Shown one piece after another: positions 27,913-35,214 of a DNA stretch of 64,000 bases (positions are counted from its first letter, which is position 1; every line of letters begins with the position of its first letter). The stretch is from Bacteroidia bacterium (GTDB lineage Bacteria > Bacteroidota > Bacteroidia > Chitinophagales > Saprospiraceae). Both the position numbers and the translations under genes were made by a program. The notes below the pieces were generated by a model. The model made no database searches and was not told the origin of the DNA. It saw nothing but the letters and a program-made list of their open reading frames with translations. The stretch spans positions 58,273 through 122,272 of the forward strand of contig JAUHXV010000005.1 in assembly GCA_030426765.1 (NCBI GenBank). Reading direction: 5' to 3'.

Positions 27913-29121
27913 TTATCTGAATTTCTTTTCAAGCTTCTTGAATTGTCCGGCACGTACTACGGTGGAGAACGTCTGGTCTTTCATGATGTTTTGAAAAGCT
28001 GCATCATTTGTGATGGCGGTAAACTTGGCATCAGTCGCCAACTTTGTAAACGTTGGGCTTTTTGCCAGTTTCAGCCATGAAGGATTCGAAATGATTTTTG
28101 CGCATTTTGAGTTGGCATAACAAACCTGGAATGCTTCTGTTTGCAACAGAGATGTCATCTGGTTGTTGTTGGCCAGTTTGGTGAAGTTTGGATTCTTCGC
28201 CAGCGAAATAAAGTTGTCATTAGAGAATACCTGGAACGCAGCCGGATTCTTAGCGAGGTGATCAAAGTTTTCTGACTTTACAAACTTTTGAAAATCGTTA
28301 GAAGCTATGACATTGGCAAAATCGCCAAATGTTTCGCTCTTCATGAGTTTCTGGAAGTTTTCAGATTTCACCAGTTTCTGGAAATCAGGGCTATTGACCA
28401 TATTGGCATAATCATCGCTGATTTTGGCCATGGCTTTGAAGTCGCCACTTTTCGCGAGTTTCATTTTGTCTTCATCCTGAACCAACTGGGTAAACGCTGT
28501 ATTCGTTACGACAGAAGGAAAAGCGGCTGAACGGAGAAGTTCAGAGAAGTTTTCGTCTTTAGCCAGTTTGTTGATAGAGGGGTTGTTGACCAGAGAGTTA
28601 AACTCTTCAGATCGTACGAGGTCGTCAAAACCAGGGCCTTTTTTAAGTTCTTTGTATTTCTCATCGTTAAGGAGATTGACGAGCTTATCATCCGCGGTCA
28701 CGGAAGTGAATTCAGAACTTTTGGCAAGCGCATCAAAATCTTCTGATTTCATCATGGCCTGCATTTTGGGATCGTTGGCCAGGTCGTATAATGCGCCGTT
28801 ATTGGCTACACTGGTAAACTCTTCGCTGCGCGCGAGTTCGGTAAACATAGGCGACTTCATCAGCTCGCGAAAATCATCATCCGCCATAAGTTTCTGAAAG
28901 TCGTCATTCTGTAATAATTGCTGAACATCTTCACCATCGAGGTCGATAGGAGCAGTTTGTCCACTGGCATTGTACTTACCTGCCGGTTTGATACCATCTA
29001 TACCTGAGCCGGATGCATCAGAAGATGACATGTTAAAACTGCCGCCTAAGATGTAATAACCGCCGACAGCAAGAACAATCACAGCAAGAACGGAGAGGAG
29101 CACTTTTTTTGATTTTTCCAT
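27913..29121 (-). CDS. Membrane-anchored protein of 37 tandem nonapeptide repeats
   Basis: The protein has 402 residues. Residues 1-6 are basic, 7-27 are one hydrophobic helix (LLSVLAVIVLAVGGYYI), and 28-65 are a Ser/Gly-rich linker. From residue 66 to the last residue the chain is an unbroken nine-residue repeat with consensus F-x-x-L-x-(K/N)-(S/D/N)-x-x, for example FQKLVKSEN, FRELMKSPM and FTKLATDAK. I count 37 units; only four deviate in length (ten, twelve, ten and eight residues). The helix and linker suggest a type II or uncleaved-signal anchor with the repeats in the periplasm. I recognise no named family. The repeat may form a superhelical solenoid or a long helix. It has its own terminator and a TATGTTTG promoter element at 29211-29218. 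Confidence 0.85.
   Translation of the reverse strand: MEKSKKVLLSVLAVIVLAVGGYYILGGSFNMSSSDASGSGIDGIKPAGKYNASGQTAPIDLDGEDVQQLLQNDDFQKLMADDDFRELMKSPMFTELARSEEFTSVANNGALYDLANDPKMQAMMKSEDFDALAKSSEFTSVTADDKLVNLLNDEKYKELKKGPGFDDLVRSEEFNSLVNNPSINKLAKDENFSELLRSAAFPSVVTNTAFTQLVQDEDKMKLAKSGDFKAMAKISDDYANMVNSPDFQKLVKSENFQKLMKSETFGDFANVIASNDFQKFVKSENFDHLAKNPAAFQVFSNDNFISLAKNPNFTKLANNNQMTSLLQTEAFQVCYANSKCAKIISNPSWLKLAKSPTFTKLATDAKFTAITNDAAFQNIMKDQTFSTVVRAGQFKKLEKKFR
27916..28926 (-). repeat. 37-unit nonapeptide repeat array inside the CDS
   Basis: This is the coding region for residues 66-402. Position 1 of each 27-base unit is Phe in about 26 units and otherwise mostly Leu, Met, Ile, Tyr or Trp. Position 4 is Leu in most units and otherwise Val, Met, Ile or Phe. 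Units differ at the DNA level, so the array is old rather than freshly amplified. Confidence 0.85.
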
Positions 29122-29518
29122 GTCTTTGTTTTGTTTGTTAAAAATGAGTAAAAAAGGTTTTGGGTGTTATGGGATGTCAATTTGTTGGTTTGTCATGCAT
29201 TTTGACATCACAAACATATACACATTTTTTTCGAATTTTTATTAATTCTCTCTAATCCACATTAATATCCTCTAAGAGGTATTAGAAGTCTCTAATAAGT
29301 GCCGTGATCAAGGAGGGACATATTGCCTGAAAGCCAATAACAGCAGGTTGTTTGACTGTTTTATTAGTTATTAAAGGTTTCTAATTTCTTAGAAAATTTT
29401 AATCCTCTTTTTCGCATAAAAACTTCCGGTTCCAATAAAAATCTTATGGATTTTAAGAAGTACAGGAATACTCGGCAATCGTTAAAATGTTTTTGACACA
29501 CAGTGAACATCTGTTTCC
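29122..29518. promoter_or_regulatory. Divergent control region with several TCTAA dyads
   Basis: This 397-base AT-rich region separates the repeat-protein gene (leftward) from a serine-hydrolase gene (rightward). It holds TATTAGA-AGTC-TCTAATA (29280-29297), TTTCTAA-TTTC-TTAGAAA (29378-29395), the palindrome CCTCTAAGAGG (29269-29279) and a lone TCTAAT (29251-29256). A -7-like TATGTTTG lies on the minus strand at 29211-29218. GATGTCAA (29173-29180) and TTGACATC (29202-29209) form an eight-base inverted repeat in the likely leader of the repeat-protein mRNA. Confidence 0.5.
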
Positions 29519-29539
29519 ATGAAAATCTATATTTACACC

Positions 29540-30877
29540 ATGAGACGACAACTACTGCTGACAACCGCCATCATCGGGTGGCTCTCTTTGACCTGCTCAG
29601 GACAGGCGATCAATACTTCACGCATCGATAGCCTGATGGAAATTCTGGAAACAGAACAGCAGGCCATGGGCTCGCTGGCCATTTCCAGAAACGGAGAAGT
29701 AATCTATCAGAAGGCAATAGGCTATAGTTATATCGACGGAAATGAGAAGTTTCCAGCACACGAGTCTACGAAATACAGAATAGGTTCCATCTCCAAGGTT
29801 TTTACAGCAGTCATGGTGTTTCAACTGGTCGAGGAAAACAAACTCTCCCTGGATCAAACCCTCGATAAGTTTTTTCCAACCATCCCAAATGCAGAAAAAA
29901 TCACAATCGCCCATCTACTCAACCACCACAGTGGTATCCATAACTTCACAAGCGATGCCCTGTATATGTCGTATAGTGCGTTGCCGAAAACCATGGATGA
30001 GATGGTGGCGATCATGGCTGCCGCCGGAAGTGATTTTGACCCTTCCGCGGAAGAGTCCACCGGAGCCTATAGTAATTCCAATTACGTGTTGCTTGGATAC
30101 ATCATTGAAAAGCTAACCGGCAAATCCTATCATGATAATATACATAAGCGAATCAGCTCAAAGGCCAAAATCCACCATACTTATGTAGGTGGGCCTATCG
30201 ATCCCGCCAACAATGAAGCGCATTCGTATCAGCGGGTAGAAAAATGGCATCCCTTTACTGAAACGGACATGAGCATTCCCGGCGGGGCAGGGGCAGTCGT
30301 GTCAACGCCGACTGACCTGACTGTATTCATGGATGCTTTATTTTCCGGAAAGTTGGTCAGCAAAGCCAGCCTTACACAAATGCAGACGATGACCGATGGT
30401 TATGGCATGGGCCTTTTTCGCATTCCGTTTTACGAGCGATCCGGCTTTGGTCACAATGGAAGTATAGATGCGTTTTCCGCAAGCCTTGCCTATTTCCCTG
30501 AGGATGCGCTGGCCATTGCGTATTGTACAAACGGGCAGGTCTATCCAATGAATGAGATTCTCATAGGTGTGCTGAGTATCCTCTACGATCGCGAATACAG
30601 TCTTCCTTCCTTTACGACAATTGAATTGGACGAGTCTATATTAGAACAATATATAGGTGTGTACGCGAGTGACAATTTTCCCCTAAAGTTGACCGTGACC
30701 CGTGAGGGAAAGTCCTTGTTTGCGCAAGCCACAGGACAGATGGCCATACCGCTTGAAGCCACCGCGGAGGACAAGTTTAAATTTGATGCTGCCGGAATCC
30801 TCATCGAGTTTAACCGAGACACGGAAGAATTAAAACTGCAACAGGGAGGAGGGAAGTACCTGTTTAAAAAGGAATAG
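29540..30877 (+). CDS. Secreted serine hydrolase, beta-lactamase/DD-peptidase superfamily
   Basis: I prefer ATG 29540 over ATG 29519, because the signal peptide RRQLLLTTAIIGWLSLTCSGQ then begins at once; the protein has 445 residues. The catalytic domain has S-x-x-K in RIGSISKVFTAV, HHSGIHNF, Y-S-N in GAYSNSNYVLLGYIIEKLTG, and H-x-G in GFGHNGSIDAF. About the last 100 residues form a beta-rich C-terminal domain like DUF3471 (YIGVYASDNFPLKLTV). It is probably a periplasmic D-aminopeptidase, esterase or penicillin-binding-type hydrolase; the substrate is not known. There is no T9SS domain, unlike the related hydrolase at 704-2005. Confidence 0.87.
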   Translation: MRRQLLLTTAIIGWLSLTCSGQAINTSRIDSLMEILETEQQAMGSLAISRNGEVIYQKAIGYSYIDGNEKFPAHESTKYRIGSISKVFTAVMVFQLVEENKLSLDQTLDKFFPTIPNAEKITIAHLLNHHSGIHNFTSDALYMSYSALPKTMDEMVAIMAAAGSDFDPSAEESTGAYSNSNYVLLGYIIEKLTGKSYHDNIHKRISSKAKIHHTYVGGPIDPANNEAHSYQRVEKWHPFTETDMSIPGGAGAVVSTPTDLTVFMDALFSGKLVSKASLTQMQTMTDGYGMGLFRIPFYERSGFGHNGSIDAFSASLAYFPEDALAIAYCTNGQVYPMNEILIGVLSILYDREYSLPSFTTIELDESILEQYIGVYASDNFPLKLTVTREGKSLFAQATGQMAIPLEATAEDKFKFDAAGILIEFNRDTEELKLQQGGGKYLFKKE

Positions 30878-31217
30878 TGGAGACCCAGGGAGCAAGACCT
30901 GATATATAAGACCTGAGACATAAGACATAAGACCTAAGACCTGAGACCCAAGACCCATGGCCGCGATCACTTACCATTCATTCCTTTGCGGCTTTGCGAC
31001 TTTGCGCGAACTAAATCCTGAGATATGAAGCAAAGAGCAGAGCGCATAGAGCAATTCTAAGACTTTGAGGTTGATTTTCCTTTCTTATATAATCCCCGAG
31101 CTAAAGCACGAAGCAAAAAGATCACTCCATCACCAGATCACTCCATCACTCCATAAACTTTCAGTCACCGTAGCTTTAGCGAAGGAGACCTTTACAATTT
31201 AATTTAGCTTTGTTATT
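30878..31217. repeat. Intergenic repeat island B
   Basis: This 340-base gene-free island contains AAGACCTGAGAC-type repeats (about 30894-30955), GCGACTTTGCG (30996-31006), CCCCGAGCTAAAGCACGAAGC (near 31097), ATCACTCCATCAC repeats (about 31130-31155), and a 23-base block at 31168-31190 that is the reverse complement of 22819-22841 with one mismatch. The modules match those of the island at 22626-23323. Confidence 0.65.
31205..31212 (+). promoter_or_regulatory. Candidate -7 element TAGCTTTG just before the GNAT gene
   Basis: It matches TAnnTTTG exactly but ends only five bases before the GTG start at 31218. If real, the transcript would be leaderless or nearly so. Confidence 0.35.
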
Positions 31218-31724
31218 GTGGACATAATTCTCGAAACAGACCGACTCCTATTAAGAAAGTATACGCCCGAAGACGCGCCCTTCATGCTCCGACTCATGAA
31301 CACACCGGCCTGGCTCAAATACATTGGCGATCGAAAAGTGTATACGGAGAATGATGCCAGAAAATATCTGATCGAGGGCTCCATCGAAAGTTATCGCACA
31401 TACGGGTATGGCTTTTATATGGTGGTTCGGAAACACGATATGCTATCCATAGGCACATGTGGGCTGACACAACGTGATTATCTCGATACTCCTGATTTCG
31501 GATTCGCTTTCTTGCCGGAGCATGGTCGGCAGGGATATGCCTTTGAAGTGGCTTCAGCCTGTCTTGATTTTATTCGGGACACATTGGGTATCCAACATTT
31601 ACTGGCCATCACGCTTCCCGACAATGAACGATCCATTCGCCTGCTAACAAAACTGGAGTTTCTTTTCGAAAAAACAATCATGGAAGGAGAGGAAGAGGTG
31701 AGTGTATATGCCAGGTTCCTGTAA
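31218..31724 (+). CDS. GNAT family N-acetyltransferase (RimJ/RimL-like)
   Basis: The protein has 168 residues from a GTG start at 31218; no ATG is available before the conserved ETDRLLLRKYTPEDAP stretch, which is the family's usual N-terminus. Later signatures are SIGTCGLTQRDY, the acetyl-CoA pyrophosphate loop region in LPEHGRQGYAFEVASACLDF, and LPDNERSIRLLTKLEF. Members acetylate ribosomal protein N-termini or small amines. The substrate is unknown. It follows the repeat island and stands apart from the Tricorn gene by 129 bases. Confidence 0.87.
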   Translation: MDIILETDRLLLRKYTPEDAPFMLRLMNTPAWLKYIGDRKVYTENDARKYLIEGSIESYRTYGYGFYMVVRKHDMLSIGTCGLTQRDYLDTPDFGFAFLPEHGRQGYAFEVASACLDFIRDTLGIQHLLAITLPDNERSIRLLTKLEFLFEKTIMEGEEEVSVYARFL

Positions 31725-31853
31725 AACTGCCTGATAGTCGAAAATTACATGCTTCCCGTCTTGCGAAAGGCGCTCTTCCCAATGTCTGTCTTCACCCGCT
31801 TCAGATATTTTTACGATTTTCGCTCCTCATTTACTGACCAAATCCAAAGCTTT

Positions 31854-34800
31854 ATGCATCGTTTTTTAATACTGATATCACTTATACTGGCCGGTCTCCA
31901 TACCGGTGCACAGGAGGAATCCAGGCTAATGCGTTTTCCCACGGTCTCCGCGGAGGCGATTGTTTTTTCCTATGCCGGCGACCTCTATACAGTGCCAAGG
32001 ACAGGTGGCGTAGCCCGCAAACTCACTTCAGATGTAGGAAATGAAATTTTTGCCCGGTTCTCTCCGGATGGCCAGACACTGGCATTTACCGGACAATATG
32101 ATGGGAATACAGAAGTATACCGGATGCCCGCCAACGGAGGTGTCCCGGTTCGGCTAACGTATTCCGCCACGCTGGGTCGCGATGACCTGGGCGATCGCAT
32201 GGGGCCGAATAACATCGTCATGACCTGGAAAAATGATAACTCCGGCATCGTCTACCGCAGCCGAAAGACATCCTTCAATTCCTTTAAAGGTCAATTGTAC
32301 GCGGTATCAGCTGAAGGCGGCTTGTCTGAAACACTTCCCTTTTCAGTAGCCGGATGGTGCTCGTACTCTCCGGACAACAAGCAACTGGCGATGAACCAGA
32401 TTTTTAGAGAATTCAGAACATGGAAATACTACCGAGGTGGAATGGCAGATGATATCTGGATTTATGATTTCGCCAGCGGGGAGATGGAAAACATCACCAA
32501 CAACCCCGCACAGGATATCATGCCGATGTGGTATGGCGACAAAATCTACTTTGCCAGTGATCGCGATCGCATCATGAACCTCTTTGAGTACGACTTGAAA
32601 ACAAGGCAGGTGCGCAAAGTCACCAATCATGCAGAATATGATGTCAAATTTCCTTCTCTGGGCAAAGATGCTATTGTGTATGAAAATGGCGGATATATAT
32701 TTCTGCTTGACTTGAAAACCGGAAAATCAGACAAAGTATCTGTTTCGATCGCCGATGACCAGGCAGCAGGCCGAAATGAAATGGTGGATGCTTCCAAATA
32801 TATCGAACGCGGAGATTACGACCTTGGGCCTGATGGTAATCGCATGACAATTACAGCCCGCGGTGATATCTGGACGATCCCGGCAGAAGAGGGGATCACA
32901 CGCAACCTGACGAAAACACCAGGTGTCCATGAGCGATCTGTCACCTGGTCACCGGATGGAAAATATCTGGCCTACATCAGTGATGCAACCGGGGAGGATG
33001 AGATCTATATCCAAAAGCAGGACGGAAGTGAAGCAGCCGTTCAGCTCACTACCGGTGGTGATACGTATAAATATTACATGAGCTGGTCACCGGATAGTAA
33101 AAAACTGGTGTGGTCTGATAAAAAGCTTCGACTCCAATACGTCGACATTGCGTCTAAAAAAGTCACCCTCGTAGATCAGGCCAAAGCCTGGGAGCATCAG
33201 GGCGCTGACTGGTCACCCGATAGCCGATGGATCGCCTATACGCGCGTCGATGATGACTTCCGTGGTAAAGTATTCCTTTACAGTCTGGAAAGCGGAAAAT
33301 CAACGCAAGCCACTGACAATTGGTATGAAGCGTCAAGAGCCAGTTTCAGTCCGGATGGCAAGTTCTTGTTTTTTGTGTCTGACAGAGACTTCAGCCCGAC
33401 GTATTCTCGTGTAGAGTGGAACCACAGCTATGCAGATATGTCCGGCATCTACTTTATCACCCTGGCGAAAGACACCAAATCTCCGCTCGCACCAAAGAAT
33501 GATGAAGTGAAAGTCAAGGAGGACAAGGACAAGAAAGACGAAGAAACAGATGCGAAAGACGCAAAAAAAGGAAAGAAAGATAAAGATGGTGACTCGGACG
33601 ATAAGGAAGAAAAAGAAGATACGCAGGTGACCAAAATAGACCTCGATGGAATTATGGATCGCGTGGTGGCCTTACCGGTTTCGGCTGGTAACTATTGGTC
33701 GCTGAGAGCCGTAGAAGATGCGGTCTATTATGTGACCAATTCAACCAGTTCGCCCCAGAGTACGCTCAAGCGCTACGACCTGAAGAATGAAAAAGAATCT
33801 TCTATTGGCGATTATGGAAGCTATATTATTTCAGCAGATCAGAAGAAGATGCTTTTGTCAAAAGGTAACGACTTTGCGATTATCGATCTGCCAAAAGACA
33901 ATGCAAAATTTGACAAGAAGGTAGATCTGTCCAATATGAAACTGGTCGTGGACCGCAAAGCAGAATGGACGCAGATTTATAATGAGTCCTGGCGTCAGAT
34001 GCGCGATTTCTTTTACGATCCGGGTATGCACGGCGTGGACTGGGCCGCGATGAAGAAAAAATATGAAGTATTGCTGCCCTACGTGAGCTGTCGTTTGGAT
34101 CTGACCTATATCATCGGCGAACTGATCGGTGAGTTGAATGTAGGTCACGCCTATGTGGGCGGAGGTGACGTAGCGAGTGCTGAACGCATACCGCTCGGAC
34201 TGTTAGGGGCACAAGTCAGTCGCGATGCCTCCGGATATTACAGGTTTGATAAAATTCTGAAGGGAGAAAACTGGGCCCGCTCCACTCGATCTCCATTAAC
34301 CGAAGTTGGCGTCGATGTCAATGAAGGCGATTTCCTCATTGCCATCAATGGTGTATCTGTAACGACTGTGGATGACTACAACCAACTCCTCGTCAACACC
34401 GCCGGAGAGATTGTAGAACTGACCGTAAACGGTAAGCCTGAAGCAGAAGGCAGTCGCAAAACACTTGTCAAGCCTACGTCAGATGAATCCGACCTCTACT
34501 ATCTGGATTGGGTTCGAAAAAATATCGAATACGTCAGTGAAAAAACCAATGGTCAGGTCGGGTACATCCACATTCCGGATATGGGTTCGGGTGGTCTCAA
34601 TGAATTTGTAAAATACTATTACCCGCAAATGCAGAAGAAAGGACTGATTATCGATGATCGTGGTAATGGCGGGGGCAACGTATCTCCTCATATTGCAGAG
34701 CGCTTGAGCCGTTCGCCCGTATTCTTTGATCTGCCGAGAAATGTCACCGTACCGAATACAGATCCCGGATCTGCTTACGGCCCAAAAGTGCTTCTGATGG

Positions 34801-35156
34801 ATCAGTACTCCGCTTCTGATGGGGATATCTTCCCGTATCGTTTTCAGAAAATGAAATTGGGTACGACCATTGGCCGTAGATCCTGGGGAGGTGTTGTCGG
34901 GATCAGAGGACCGCTTCCGTTTGTAGATGGTGGAACTTTGCACCGTCCGGAGTTTGCCAACTACGACCTGGAAGGAAAGACCTGGGCGATTGAAGGCTAC
35001 GGGGTAGATCCGGATATTGAGGTATACAACAACCCGGCCGATGAATTTAAAGGCATCGATGAGCAACTTGATAAAGCCATCGAAGTGATCCTGGAGCAAT
35101 TGAAAACAGCAAAGGAAATTCCTGCTCCGCCACCGTATCCGAAGAAGAATAAGTAA
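31854..35156 (+). CDS. Tricorn-type protease (propeller, PDZ and S41 serine protease domains)
   Basis: I start at ATG 31854, where a signal peptide (HRFLILISLILAGLHTGAQ) begins; an ATG at 31749 would add 35 residues before it. The protein has 1100 residues. Two propellers with TolB-like blades (FSPDGQTLAFTG, WSPDGKYLAYIS) occupy about residues 25-600. A C1 helical segment, a PDZ domain (about 800-895, GDFLIAINGVSV) and an S41 core follow. Likely catalytic residues are Ser988-Asp989 in SASDGD, His765 in ELNVGHAYVGGG, and Glu in IEGYGVDPDIEV. Archaeal Tricorn has Ser before the His, and Gly stands there here. A Lys/Asp/Glu-rich insert separates propeller and protease. It probably degrades peptides in the periplasm. 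Confidence 0.92.
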   Translation: MHRFLILISLILAGLHTGAQEESRLMRFPTVSAEAIVFSYAGDLYTVPRTGGVARKLTSDVGNEIFARFSPDGQTLAFTGQYDGNTEVYRMPANGGVPVRLTYSATLGRDDLGDRMGPNNIVMTWKNDNSGIVYRSRKTSFNSFKGQLYAVSAEGGLSETLPFSVAGWCSYSPDNKQLAMNQIFREFRTWKYYRGGMADDIWIYDFASGEMENITNNPAQDIMPMWYGDKIYFASDRDRIMNLFEYDLKTRQVRKVTNHAEYDVKFPSLGKDAIVYENGGYIFLLDLKTGKSDKVSVSIADDQAAGRNEMVDASKYIERGDYDLGPDGNRMTITARGDIWTIPAEEGITRNLTKTPGVHERSVTWSPDGKYLAYISDATGEDEIYIQKQDGSEAAVQLTTGGDTYKYYMSWSPDSKKLVWSDKKLRLQYVDIASKKVTLVDQAKAWEHQGADWSPDSRWIAYTRVDDDFRGKVFLYSLESGKSTQATDNWYEASRASFSPDGKFLFFVSDRDFSPTYSRVEWNHSYADMSGIYFITLAKDTKSPLAPKNDEVKVKEDKDKKDEETDAKDAKKGKKDKDGDSDDKEEKEDTQVTKIDLDGIMDRVVALPVSAGNYWSLRAVEDAVYYVTNSTSSPQSTLKRYDLKNEKESSIGDYGSYIISADQKKMLLSKGNDFAIIDLPKDNAKFDKKVDLSNMKLVVDRKAEWTQIYNESWRQMRDFFYDPGMHGVDWAAMKKKYEVLLPYVSCRLDLTYIIGELIGELNVGHAYVGGGDVASAERIPLGLLGAQVSRDASGYYRFDKILKGENWARSTRSPLTEVGVDVNEGDFLIAINGVSVTTVDDYNQLLVNTAGEIVELTVNGKPEAEGSRKTLVKPTSDESDLYYLDWVRKNIEYVSEKTNGQVGYIHIPDMGSGGLNEFVKYYYPQMQKKGLIIDDRGNGGGNVSPHIAERLSRSPVFFDLPRNVTVPNTDPGSAYGPKVLLMDQYSASDGDIFPYRFQKMKLGTTIGRRSWGGVVGIRGPLPFVDGGTLHRPEFANYDLEGKTWAIEGYGVDPDIEVYNNPADEFKGIDEQLDKAIEVILEQLKTAKEIPAPPPYPKKNK

Positions 35157-35179
35157 GCCTTAAAATAGTATGAAAAAGA

Positions 35180-35212
35180 AAAAGGCGACCTGAATCTCAG
35201 GTCGCCTTTTTT
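35180..35212. terminator. Bidirectional Rho-independent terminator
   Basis: AAGGCGACCTGA (35182-35193) and TCAGGTCGCCTT (35197-35208) form a perfect 12-base stem with A-rich and T-rich flanks. It lies between the convergent Tricorn and SprB-repeat genes and can serve both. Confidence 0.9.
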
Positions 35213-35214
35213 AT

